Positions 34,357 through 42,121 of a stretch of 62,176 nt of DNA are shown here, piece by piece (within the stretch, counting starts at the first letter, position 1; the number at the start of each line of letters is the position of its first letter). The DNA is taken from contig CAZLCG010000007.1 of assembly GCA_964557975.1 (NCBI GenBank), positions 1-62,176 on the forward strand, read 5' to 3'. A program made the position numbers and the translations under genes. This DNA comes from Fimenecus sp964557975 (GTDB lineage Bacteria; Bacillota; Clostridia; Oscillospirales; Acutalibacteraceae). The notes under the pieces were generated by a model. That model saw nothing but the letters and a program-made list of their open reading frames with translations, was not told the origin of the DNA and searched no databases.

Positions 34357-34385
34357 TATCCGTTCAAAAAAGCAAAAAATGAACC
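34357..34385 (-). promoter_or_regulatory. ECF-type promoter of the sigma/anti-sigma operon
   Basis: Minus strand: GGTTCA (34380-34385) followed by six T, a 17-base spacer, CGGATA (34357-34362), about 70 bases before the GTG. It matches the element at 33084-33112 in both hexamers and in spacing. Confidence 0.65.
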
Positions 34386-34390
34386 TGAAA

Positions 34391-34438
34391 ATTAAAAATA
34401 TCGGGAGAGGCTGATTTATTATTCAGTCTCTCCCGATA
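34391..34438 (-). terminator. Terminator after the dockerin-protein gene
   Basis: A perfect 11-base stem TATCGGGAGAG / CTCTCCCGATA (34399-34409, 34428-34438), extended inward by CTGA / TCAG. On the minus strand it is followed by TTTTTAATTTTC. It insulates the long upstream gene string from the sigma operon. Confidence 0.9.
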
Positions 34439-34462
34439 TACCGTCTTATAAATAACGTAACG

Positions 34463-35719
34463 TTAATAAAGAACTCTTAAACCTGCTATCGCCTGCAAGA
34501 TCCACCTCGCGTCGACAAGCGTAACCGCGCCGTCTCCGGTTACGTCAGCCTTTGAAAACGCCGTATCGTCAAGCGTTATTGCTTCGGCAACCGCCTGCAA
34601 AATCATACGCGCGTCGGCAACAGTCAGCTTTTCGTCGCCGTTAACGTCGCCTAAAACATCAAGGGGCTCGGTCGGGTCAAAAGCGTCGGTACTCAGTTTC
34701 GGATATGTAAGACCGTCGATACCTTCATACCTGTCTCCGACAGGGTTATGCGTGGCTTCAAAGCTTAAACCTTGGCTGTCAAGGGTATTGCTACCCACGA
34801 GAAAATAATCCTTGGTTTTTGCGCTGTCTATCCATGTCACGTCAAGCGCATACCATCTGTTGTCCTCTAACTGAACATAATTCCAAGCGTGACCGCCCCA
34901 ACTGCCCGAAGCATAGCCGTAGCCCACAACTATAAGCGACGGGATGCCGTTTGCGTCGCAAATCATTTTGAACGCCTTCGCGTATCCGTCGCAAACCGTT
35001 TTATAGGGCGACAGCAGACAGCTCGACGGGAAAAACACCTTGGAATTATACGCGGTTTCAAAGCCCGTAATATCGGCGTAGTCGGCTAAGGCGCAAAGCG
35101 TGTTGACAATGCTTTTAACCTTTTCGTATCTTGTCGAGCCCGAAACGGCAATATTTTGAGACTCCCAAAGGGTGTTGTAATATTCCTCCTCAAGCTCCGC
35201 TATACTGCTGTAAGGCGTATAATAAATATTCGTATAAAAATACAAGACATAATTATTATTACCATTACCGTTAGGCTTGGCTGCAATATCAAAAGGCATA
35301 CCAAGCAACCAGAACAGCTCGGGATGATCGTCAATGCATGCCGCCGCCGCGGAATAAACCGCGTCAGCCAAAGCGACTTTGTCGGAAAAACTGTCTCCGT
35401 TTGTGATTTCGATGCTGAAATTACCCTTCGGCGTGCAGTTAAGACCGAGCTTGGTGCTTACGAAGCCGTTATATATGATTTTTTCGGTTTCGGTAAGGTT
35501 GTTATAAAATTTATACGCGGACGCGTTTGCAAGCTTCGGGTTATTCGCCTGCGGCAGCTCGCCCGAAATACTCTTTGCCATAGTACCGTTAGCTCTTTCG
35601 AGAGCGCCCAAAGAGATTGTCATAACGGTATCGTCCGAAGCGGCATATGCACATACCGAAACAGATGAAAACAGCATAACAACTGCCAGCAAAACGCTTA
35701 TAATTTTGGTCTTTTTCAT
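34463..35719 (-). CDS. Secreted transglutaminase-like protein with C-terminal dockerin
   Basis: A 418-residue protein starting at ATG 35719 (AAAGGAAAG upstream; the longer frame is not needed). A signal peptide covers 1-27 (AYA-A cleavage). A transglutaminase-like cysteine-protease-fold domain follows, with candidate triad C243 (TVCDGYAKAF), H277 (GGHAWNYV) and D293 (ALDVTW). Residues 356-418 form a type I dockerin with two calcium-binding repeats, DVNGDEKLTVAD (358-369) and DVTGDGAVTLVD (392-403), each followed by an R-ILQA helix. The dockerin should dock to a cohesin on a scaffold or on the cell surface. Substrate unknown; such domains may cut or cross-link peptides or proteins. Confidence 0.88.
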   Translation of the reverse strand: MKKTKIISVLLAVVMLFSSVSVCAYAASDDTVMTISLGALERANGTMAKSISGELPQANNPKLANASAYKFYNNLTETEKIIYNGFVSTKLGLNCTPKGNFSIEITNGDSFSDKVALADAVYSAAAACIDDHPELFWLLGMPFDIAAKPNGNGNNNYVLYFYTNIYYTPYSSIAELEEEYYNTLWESQNIAVSGSTRYEKVKSIVNTLCALADYADITGFETAYNSKVFFPSSCLLSPYKTVCDGYAKAFKMICDANGIPSLIVVGYGYASGSWGGHAWNYVQLEDNRWYALDVTWIDSAKTKDYFLVGSNTLDSQGLSFEATHNPVGDRYEGIDGLTYPKLSTDAFDPTEPLDVLGDVNGDEKLTVADARMILQAVAEAITLDDTAFSKADVTGDGAVTLVDARWILQAIAGLRVLY

Positions 35720-35747
35720 GTTTCTGCACTTTCCTTTCATATAAATG

Positions 35748-37013
35748 TTATTCGGTGTGGTTTTCAAAAAAAGTCAGCATCTCATCGATCGTATCCCGAC
35801 TTTCCTCCAATTCGGGGTACGCCACGCTCGTGATATGCCCCGAGGATTTATTAACGGTCAAGCCCCAGTCACGGAACTGATGCTCCAAGCCAAATTCTGT
35901 CAAAACCTCATCCATATATACGCCGGAGGCGTGGAGAAAATCCCTTGCGTTTGTAACTATGTACGCGGGGGGCATATTGCCTAAGCCAAGCACTTCGTCG
36001 GGCTGTAAATACGGATAGTATTCGCTGTTCTTATAATCGAACCCCAAATAGCACGATAAAAGAGCGCTGTTCGGTCCGTTTTTCATATCGTACATTCCCG
36101 ACACAAGCCCGACCGCGTCAATGCTCAAGCCCGACGGGGAAACGCCGTAAAGCTCCCGCAAAAATTCGCTTGTATCAACAATCGGCGCATAATAGGCAAG
36201 CTGACCGCCCGCCGAATCGCCCGTAACGTAGACCTTGCCTAAATCACAGTAATACTGACCGCCGTTATTACCGACCCAGTTAAAAGCAGAAATAATATCC
36301 TGCACCTGAGAGGGATAAAGCACGTCGGGAGACAGCCTGTAATTAACCGAAATTACAGTATAGCCCCGTGACGCCAAAATCGAGCAATAAACCCTGTTTG
36401 AATCCTTATCGCCCATCATAAGACCTCCGCCGTGAATGTCGATAATGACAGGCAAAGCCTCTTTTGTATTTTCGGGATAATATATGTCAAGCATATGCTC
36501 GTCAGTGCCGTCGTCAATATACGGTATATCCTCAAGTCTTATAACGCCCGAAGCCATAGTCTGCTTTGAAACGCGGTTTTGATCGTAATATGTCATAAAA
36601 TCCCACACAAGCGAAATTGCCAGTGTAACAAAGCCCCTGTTAGTGAGCTTTCCCATACTTTCGGGACTTACCTCATTAAGCTGTGTATCAAGTGCGAAAA
36701 GACCGTCAAATATATTCTGAAAGCTATTGATAACGCCGTCGGTGTCCGTCTCGCCTTCGCCGAAAATTACGTCCGTTAAAAGCGAATAAAGCTCCGAAAA
36801 CAAATCCGAAATATTATCCGTAAATTCACTGTCGCTGCTTTTGCCCGACGCGTTGATAAGGTTCCGTAATTCGTCGCCGTAACGGCTCTCGGCGTTCCTT
36901 ACCTCAATAGCAAACTGTTTGCGCTTGGCAATAAGGTTCGTCTGCCCGCAAATTCCGAATGTAAATGATACCAAAAGCACAAGACTTATTATTCTGTTTA
37001 AGGTGTTCTTCAT
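35748..37013 (-). CDS. Secreted alpha/beta hydrolase (HSL-type esterase/lipase)
   Basis: A 421-residue protein with a signal peptide or lipoprotein-like N terminus (hydrophobic to about residue 22, then CGQ). A helical region of about 140 residues comes next. The hydrolase domain has the oxyanion HGGG (194-197), nucleophile S267 in GDSAGG and a late SGHI histidine. The pattern is that of the hormone-sensitive-lipase/carboxylesterase group, which includes feruloyl and acetyl esterases. The substrate cannot be told. The start is six bases after the 37-codon ORF, whose end supplies the AGGTGA ribosome site. Confidence 0.87.
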   Translation of the reverse strand: MKNTLNRIISLVLLVSFTFGICGQTNLIAKRKQFAIEVRNAESRYGDELRNLINASGKSSDSEFTDNISDLFSELYSLLTDVIFGEGETDTDGVINSFQNIFDGLFALDTQLNEVSPESMGKLTNRGFVTLAISLVWDFMTYYDQNRVSKQTMASGVIRLEDIPYIDDGTDEHMLDIYYPENTKEALPVIIDIHGGGLMMGDKDSNRVYCSILASRGYTVISVNYRLSPDVLYPSQVQDIISAFNWVGNNGGQYYCDLGKVYVTGDSAGGQLAYYAPIVDTSEFLRELYGVSPSGLSIDAVGLVSGMYDMKNGPNSALLSCYLGFDYKNSEYYPYLQPDEVLGLGNMPPAYIVTNARDFLHASGVYMDEVLTEFGLEHQFRDWGLTVNKSSGHITSVAYPELEESRDTIDEMLTFFENHTE

Positions 37014-37019
37014 AAACGG

Positions 37020-37133
37020 TCACCTGCGGAAAAGAGCTTGAACAACAGAAACAATAAACATAGATATGTCCGCCGCTGCGGTGTTTCTGAACCTATCTAC
37101 GAGCAAATCCGCTAAATCTCCGAAAGTTTTCAT
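37020..37133 (-). CDS. Small ORF (37 residues) between leuS and the hydrolase
   Basis: A short frame from ATG 37133 to TGA 37020 with AAGGCGG five bases upstream, starting nine bases after the leuS stop. The protein begins MKTFGDLADLLVDRF and ends in a hydrophobic-basic stretch, VSVVQALFRR, consistent with an amphipathic helix. Its stop lies six bases before the hydrolase ATG, and its last codons contain that gene's ribosome site, so it may be a coupling or leader peptide. I know no family for it. Confidence 0.5.
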   Translation of the reverse strand: MKTFGDLADLLVDRFRNTAAADISMFIVSVVQALFRR

Positions 37134-37142
37134 AAAGCCGCC

Positions 37143-39551
37143 TTATTTTGCAACGATGTTCACGAGCTTGCCTTTAACGTAAATTTCTTTTATAACGCTC
37201 TTGCCGTCAAGCTCCGCGGCAATTTTCTCATCAGCTTTTGCCGATGCTATAGCCTCGTTCGCTTCAATATCAACGGGAACGTTAAGCTTGGCTCTTATCC
37301 TGCCGTTAATCTGAACAACTATTTCAACTGTGGAATCAACGCACTTTGCCTCGTCATACTCGGGCCATTTGCCGTCCTTGGCAAGCATTTCGCCGTAGCC
37401 CAATGTGTTCCACATTTCCTCGGTAACGTGAGGAGCGAACGGATTTACAAGCAGAAGCAGGGTTTTAAGCTCCGCTCGGTTAATCGAGCCGTTATCATAA
37501 ATGGTGTTAAGAAGCGTCATAACAGCCGCAATCGCAGTGTTATATTTCATCTGCTCAATATCCTCGGAAACTTTCTTCACCGTCTTATTAAAAGCGGACG
37601 ACAGCTTTTCGGAATATTCTTCACCGTCCGTAAGCATATCCTGAAGCTTCCAAATTCGGTCAATAAACCTCTTGCAGCCCTTAACGCTCGACTCGCTCCA
37701 CGGAGCCGCCTGCTCATAGTCGCCCATAAACAAAACATAGGTGCGAAGGACATCGGCGCCGTACTCGTCAACAACCTCGTTCGGGTCGATTACATTGCCC
37801 CTCGATTTCGACATCTTAACGCCGTCCGAGCCTAAAATAAGCCCCTGCGCGGTTCTCTTGCTGTACGGCTCCTCATAAGGAACCTCGCCCAAATCGTAAA
37901 GGAATTTGTACCAAAATCTCGAATAAATAAGGTGGCGCGTAACATGCTCCATACCGCCGTTGTACCAGTCGACGGGCATCCAGTATTTCAGCTTTTCGTA
38001 ATCCGCAAAGGTCTTGTCGTTGTGCGGGTCGACATAGCGCAGAAAATACCACGAAGAACCTGCCCATTGGGGCATGGTGTCCGTTTCACGCCTTGCGTCG
38101 CCGCCGCATTTGGGGCATTTGCAGTTAACGAACGAATCAATTTTTGCAAGCGGACTTTCGCCGTCCTGACCGGGTTCAAAATTCTCGACCTCGGGCAGCT
38201 TGAGCGGAAGCTCGTCATAGGGTACGGCAACCATACCGCACTTAGGGCAGTGAACGATCGGAATCGGTTCGCCCCAATACCTCTGACGGTTAAACGCCCA
38301 GTCCTTCATCTTGTACTGAACGCCGCCCTCGCCGATGCCTTTTTCCTGCAAATATTCAATCATTTTCGCGATGGAATCCTTTTTGTTGGTACAGCCGTTA
38401 AGGAAGCCCGAATTTACCATTTCGCCGTCGCCCGTATAAGCGCCCTCGGAAATATCGCCGCCCTTGATGACCTCGATAATATCAATGCCGAATTTCTCGG
38501 CGAACTCATAGTCGCGCTCGTCGTGCGCGGGAACAGCCATAATAGCGCCCGTGCCGTAGCCCATCATTACATAGTCGGCAATATAAATCGGGATTTCGGT
38601 ATTCGTAATCGGGTTAACCGCCGTAAGCCCGTCTATTCTGACGCCCGTTTTATCCTTGACAAGCTGAGTTCTCTCAAGCTCGGTTTTCTTTGCGCATTCC
38701 TCACGGTAAGCGGCTATTTCGTCCATATTGCGTATTCTGTCGGTATATTTGTCAATTATAGGATGCTCCGGAGCGATAACCATAAATGTAACGCCGAAAA
38801 GCGTATCGGGTCTTGTGGTATAAATTCTAAGCTTTTCATCAGCATCCTTAATTGAGAAATTGACAAAAGCGCCCCTCGACTTGCCTATCCAATTTACCTG
38901 CTGAAGCTTTATGTTCGGGAGATAATTAACCTTTTCAAGTCCCTCCAGCAGCTTGTCGGCATACTCGGTGATGCGAAGATACCAAACGTCCTTTGAACGC
39001 TGAACGACCTCGCTGTGGCAAATATCGCATTTGCCGCCCTGAGAATCCTCGTTTGAAAGCACGACCTTGCACGACGGGCAATAGTTTACAAGCGTTTTAT
39101 CACGGAATGCAAGCCCGTTTTCAAACATTTTAAGAAAAATCCACTGCGTCCATTTGTAGTAGCCCTCGTCGGTGGTGTCGATCACCCTTGTCCAATCGAA
39201 TGAAAAGCCCACCCTTTTGAGTTGACCCGTAAATTTTTCGATATTCATATCCGTGACCTTTCTCGGATGAATACCTGTTTTTATCGCGTAATTCTCCGTA
39301 GGCAGACCGTAAGCGTCAAAGCCTATCGGGAAAAGCACGTTATAGCCCTGAAGTCTTCTTTTTCTCGATACGACCTCAAGCCCCGAATAAGCCTTTATAT
39401 GACCGACGTGCATACCTGCTCCCGACGGATAAGGGAACTCGACAAGCCCGTAAAATTTAGGCTTATCCGAACTGTCGTCAGCGTGAAAAACGCCCTCCTG
39501 CTCCCATTTATCCTGCCATTTCTTTTCAACCTTTTTGAAATCGTAATCCAT
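37143..39551 (-). CDS. leuS: Leucyl-tRNA synthetase
   Basis: A class I synthetase of 802 residues that charges tRNA-Leu. HIGH-type MHVGHIKAYSG near the N terminus, a zinc-binding insertion (CPSC...CDIC), the CP1 editing domain with TTRPDTLFGVTF, a second CPKCGM zinc site and KMSKS in VKMSKSRGNVID are all present. ATG 39551 is preferred because AAAGGA lies eight bases upstream; the first ATG at 39560 directly touches that site. It lies at the end of the core gene string; no terminator is seen after it. Confidence 0.97.
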   Translation of the reverse strand: MDYDFKKVEKKWQDKWEQEGVFHADDSSDKPKFYGLVEFPYPSGAGMHVGHIKAYSGLEVVSRKRRLQGYNVLFPIGFDAYGLPTENYAIKTGIHPRKVTDMNIEKFTGQLKRVGFSFDWTRVIDTTDEGYYKWTQWIFLKMFENGLAFRDKTLVNYCPSCKVVLSNEDSQGGKCDICHSEVVQRSKDVWYLRITEYADKLLEGLEKVNYLPNIKLQQVNWIGKSRGAFVNFSIKDADEKLRIYTTRPDTLFGVTFMVIAPEHPIIDKYTDRIRNMDEIAAYREECAKKTELERTQLVKDKTGVRIDGLTAVNPITNTEIPIYIADYVMMGYGTGAIMAVPAHDERDYEFAEKFGIDIIEVIKGGDISEGAYTGDGEMVNSGFLNGCTNKKDSIAKMIEYLQEKGIGEGGVQYKMKDWAFNRQRYWGEPIPIVHCPKCGMVAVPYDELPLKLPEVENFEPGQDGESPLAKIDSFVNCKCPKCGGDARRETDTMPQWAGSSWYFLRYVDPHNDKTFADYEKLKYWMPVDWYNGGMEHVTRHLIYSRFWYKFLYDLGEVPYEEPYSKRTAQGLILGSDGVKMSKSRGNVIDPNEVVDEYGADVLRTYVLFMGDYEQAAPWSESSVKGCKRFIDRIWKLQDMLTDGEEYSEKLSSAFNKTVKKVSEDIEQMKYNTAIAAVMTLLNTIYDNGSINRAELKTLLLLVNPFAPHVTEEMWNTLGYGEMLAKDGKWPEYDEAKCVDSTVEIVVQINGRIRAKLNVPVDIEANEAIASAKADEKIAAELDGKSVIKEIYVKGKLVNIVAK

Positions 39552-39598
39552 TGGCTTCATTCCTTTGCATATGAATAGTTATTTTTTATCTGACAAGC

Positions 39599-39952
39599 TT
39601 ATTCCTTGACCCATTTTGAAATATCAACGGTTTGCGCGTCCGACCACAGCTTTTCGAGGTTAAAGGTTTCGCGGCTGTCGGGTGTGAAAATATGAACAAC
39701 AACATTGCCGTAGTCGAGCAAGATCCAGCCCGTAGCCTTGCCCTCTATGTGCTTCGGCTCCTGCCCCATTTCGGAAAGCTTATCCTCAAGCTCATCCGCA
39801 AGAGCCTTGATGTGCGTTGTCGATGTGCCTGAAACTATAACGAAATAATCGGCGACCGTCGTTAAATCCGTAATTTTCAGCGCCGTAATATCCGCTGCTT
39901 TTTTATTGTCAAGTATTTTAATTGAATTTTCAAGTATTTCTTGTGTCAGCAT
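39599..39952 (-). CDS. rsfS: Ribosome silencing factor
   Basis: A 117-residue RsfS/Iojap protein that binds L14 and blocks subunit joining during starvation. Typical segments are DITDLTTVADYFVI-like (here KITDLTTVADYFVIVSG) and GWILLDYGNVVVHIF. ATG 39952 lies within the end of yqeK, with AAAGGAAA upstream. It follows nadD-yqeK, as in most Firmicutes. Confidence 0.94.
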   Translation of the reverse strand: MLTQEILENSIKILDNKKAADITALKITDLTTVADYFVIVSGTSTTHIKALADELEDKLSEMGQEPKHIEGKATGWILLDYGNVVVHIFTPDSRETFNLEKLWSDAQTVDISKWVKE

Positions 39953-40541
39953 CTGTTTTTTCCTTTCTTTTCTCGCCGAGCGCGACCTCATTATATGCAT
40001 AAATACTGTCGGGGTGGATTAACCGCCCGTCCCTTATATTTTCAATAATCGTAAATCGCAGACCGTACAGCATAGCCTCTTCAAGGCTTCTCTGCGCTTT
40101 TTCACGTATAATGTCAACGTCCTCATAGTCCCTGTCAGCCGAAATATAATCGGCAATATACAGCACCTTTTCAAGAAGCGTCATATTTGCTTTTGCCGTC
40201 GTGTGACAGCGAACGGCGGATAAAATTTCAGCGTCCGTCACGCCCAATTCAACTCTTAAAAACGCCTCGCCGCTCATAGCGTGCCACAGCTTTCGGTTCG
40301 CAAGCTCAACGTCCGTCAGGCAATAACCGCCTTTTTTCATGATTTCAAGCTGAGCGCCTCTGTCCGTATCCTTCATTATATCGTGAACAAGCCCCGCGGT
40401 AAAGGCTTTTTCTTGATCCGCGCCGTATTTTTCGGCAAGCTGCTTTGCGCTCTCGGCAACATTCAGCGAATGGTAAAAGCGATGCTCCGAAAGTCTTTTC
40501 TTTATTTCCTCAACAAATTCAGCGTTTCTTTCCGTATCCAT
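39930..40541 (-). CDS. yqeK: HD-domain symmetrical Ap4A hydrolase YqeK
   Basis: A 203-residue HD-superfamily phosphohydrolase. H24 (FYHSLNV), the HD pair H53-D54 (GLVHDIMKD), a later KLWHA histidine and the YIADYISADR aspartate form the metal site. YqeK-type proteins cut diadenosine tetraphosphate symmetrically. ATG 40541 with AGAGG upstream is chosen; it overlaps nadD by 23 bases. Confidence 0.92.
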   Translation of the reverse strand: MDTERNAEFVEEIKKRLSEHRFYHSLNVAESAKQLAEKYGADQEKAFTAGLVHDIMKDTDRGAQLEIMKKGGYCLTDVELANRKLWHAMSGEAFLRVELGVTDAEILSAVRCHTTAKANMTLLEKVLYIADYISADRDYEDVDIIREKAQRSLEEAMLYGLRFTIIENIRDGRLIHPDSIYAYNEVALGEKRKEKTDADTRNT

Positions 40542-41148
40542 AAAGACCTCTTTTTTTGATATATTCGTAAACCGCGCCGTCAAGATATTCCCCGACGTCC
40601 TCGCCGCGCTTCATTTTTTCTCTGAGCGCGCTTGAGCTTATCTTAAACGGGCTTATGGGCGAAATAACAATCCCCTTGCCCTCAAGCTCCTTTATATATA
40701 TGTGAAACTGTGAAAACGCGTAGCTGCGAAGAGCGTAAATGCTCTGTTCATCATCCCTTGATGCAACGCACAGAGTACAGTTTTCCATAATTTCCTTATG
40801 CTTGTACCATTTATGGAAGCACAGAAACATATCCGAACCGATAATCAAATAAATCTCATCATCGGGATAAAGTCTTTTAATCTCGCGCAGCGTCAGCACC
40901 GTATAGCTGTCCGAGGCTCTGTCGACCTCCATGCGGCTTATTTCGTATTCGGGTCTTGTAAACGCAAGGCGGCACATTTCCACGCGCCTGTCGTCAATAA
41001 CCAAATCCTCGCAGATTTTGTGAACGGGTCTTTTGTCGGGAACTATAAAAACCTTTTGAAGCCCAAGCCTGTCGGTAAATTCCGAAACAAGCCTCATATG
41101 CCCCTTGTGAGGCGGATTAAACGTTCCGCCGAAAATGCCTATTTTCAT
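40519..41148 (-). CDS. nadD: Nicotinate-nucleotide adenylyltransferase
   Basis: A 209-residue nucleotidyltransferase that makes deamido-NAD. GGTFNPPHKGH (7-17) and the C-terminal ISSSALREKM are the family signatures. It is followed by the usual Firmicute partners yqeK and rsfS. Confidence 0.95.
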   Translation of the reverse strand: MKIGIFGGTFNPPHKGHMRLVSEFTDRLGLQKVFIVPDKRPVHKICEDLVIDDRRVEMCRLAFTRPEYEISRMEVDRASDSYTVLTLREIKRLYPDDEIYLIIGSDMFLCFHKWYKHKEIMENCTLCVASRDDEQSIYALRSYAFSQFHIYIKELEGKGIVISPISPFKISSSALREKMKRGEDVGEYLDGAVYEYIKKRGLYGYGKKR

Positions 41149-41167
41149 CGCACCACCGATAGCTTTG

Positions 41168-41452
41168 TTATTTCTTTTCGTGAAGCTTTTTATTGTAGCG
41201 GTAAAGTATCATAACCCCGCCTATGACCGCAACGACCTCGCAGGACGTTGCCTCCGCAATTTTGCTTGCCGCCTCTTTGGCGCCGAGCGGACAGGTTTCT
41301 CGAAGCACCTTGAGCTTGATAAGCTCACGCGCCTCAAGAGCGTCGTCCGTCTGTTTTATAAGCGTGTCCGAAATTCCGCCCTTTCCCACCTGAAACAGCG
41401 CGTCGAGCGAATTAGCCTGAGCGCGTAAAGCCGCTCTTTCCTTACTTGTCAT
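41168..41452 (-). CDS. yhbY: YhbY/CRM-domain RNA-binding protein
   Basis: A 94-residue CRM-domain protein thought to bind pre-50S particles. It begins with the typical MTSKERAALRAQANSLDALF and carries the QVGKGGISD GxxG-type RNA loop. It lies between rdgB and nadD in the core string. Confidence 0.9.
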   Translation of the reverse strand: MTSKERAALRAQANSLDALFQVGKGGISDTLIKQTDDALEARELIKLKVLRETCPLGAKEAASKIAEATSCEVVAVIGGVMILYRYNKKLHEKK

Positions 41453-41455
41453 ATA

Positions 41456-41527
41456 TTCTCCTCTTATTACATTCGCATCGGGGAAAATAATCCCCGTCCG
41501 CAGCCTGAAGCCTGCGAAAAAAATTTT
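41456..41527 (-). other. Two hairpins between rdgB and yhbY
   Basis: Minus-strand order after the rdgB stop: an AT tract, CGCAG / CTGCG (around 41500-41518), then CGGGGA / TCCCCG (around 41482-41500). Neither has a U tract after it in the direction of transcription. They may be processing or stabilising stems within the operon mRNA. Confidence 0.35.
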
Positions 41528-42121
41528 TTATTTGTTAATATACTTCGGCAGTTCCTCTGCCAACAGCCTGAGCGCGTTGCCCCTGTGGCTTATTTTATCC
41601 TTTTCCTCCGAGGAAAGCTCGGCAAAGGTTTTTTCGCCCACATAGAAAAGCGGATCGTAGCCGAAGCCGTTACTGCCCTTTTCTCCATAGCCGATAACGC
41701 CCTTACATTCGCCCCTGACCGTGAATTTTCTGCCGTCGGGGAACACACAGCAAACCGCGGAAACAAACTTTGCCGTTCTCTCGGAAGGCTTTACATCCTT
41801 TAAGCTTGAAAGCAGCTTGTCATTATTCTTTTTATCGTTACCATGCTCTCCCGCATACCTTGCGGAATACACGCCGGGCTCGCCGTTCAGCGCGTCAACC
41901 ATAAGCCCCGAATCATCCGCTATACAGGGCATGCCGCTTTCCTTGCAGCCCGAAACCGCCTTTAATTCGGCATTTTCCTCAAACGTCGCGCCCGTTTCCT
42001 CAACGTCCGTCAAATCAATTCCGACCTCGTCTGCGGTTTTAACCAAGACGCCGAGCGGCGAAAGTATCCTTTGAAGCTCATCTCTTTTTTTTAAATTATG
42101 AGTGGCGATTAAAAAGTCCAA
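41528..42121 (-). CDS. rdgB: Non-canonical purine NTP pyrophosphatase (RdgB/HAM1)
   Basis: A house-cleaning enzyme of 197 residues that hydrolyses ITP/XTP. It carries IATHNLKKRDEL at the N terminus, GVYSARYAGEHG, GYDPLFYV and ISHRGNAL. The likely start is TTG 42121, with AGAGGGG five bases upstream. Both lie inside the last codons of ftsY, so the genes overlap by 26 bases. The longer frame to 42193 is only ftsY sequence in another frame. Confidence 0.93.
   Translation of the reverse strand: MDFLIATHNLKKRDELQRILSPLGVLVKTADEVGIDLTDVEETGATFEENAELKAVSGCKESGMPCIADDSGLMVDALNGEPGVYSARYAGEHGNDKKNNDKLLSSLKDVKPSERTAKFVSAVCCVFPDGRKFTVRGECKGVIGYGEKGSNGFGYDPLFYVGEKTFAELSSEEKDKISHRGNALRLLAEELPKYINK

Noticed and set aside
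41456..41527. Rho-independent terminator between rdgB and yhbY
   Set aside because: The hairpins are not followed by a U tract in the direction of transcription.
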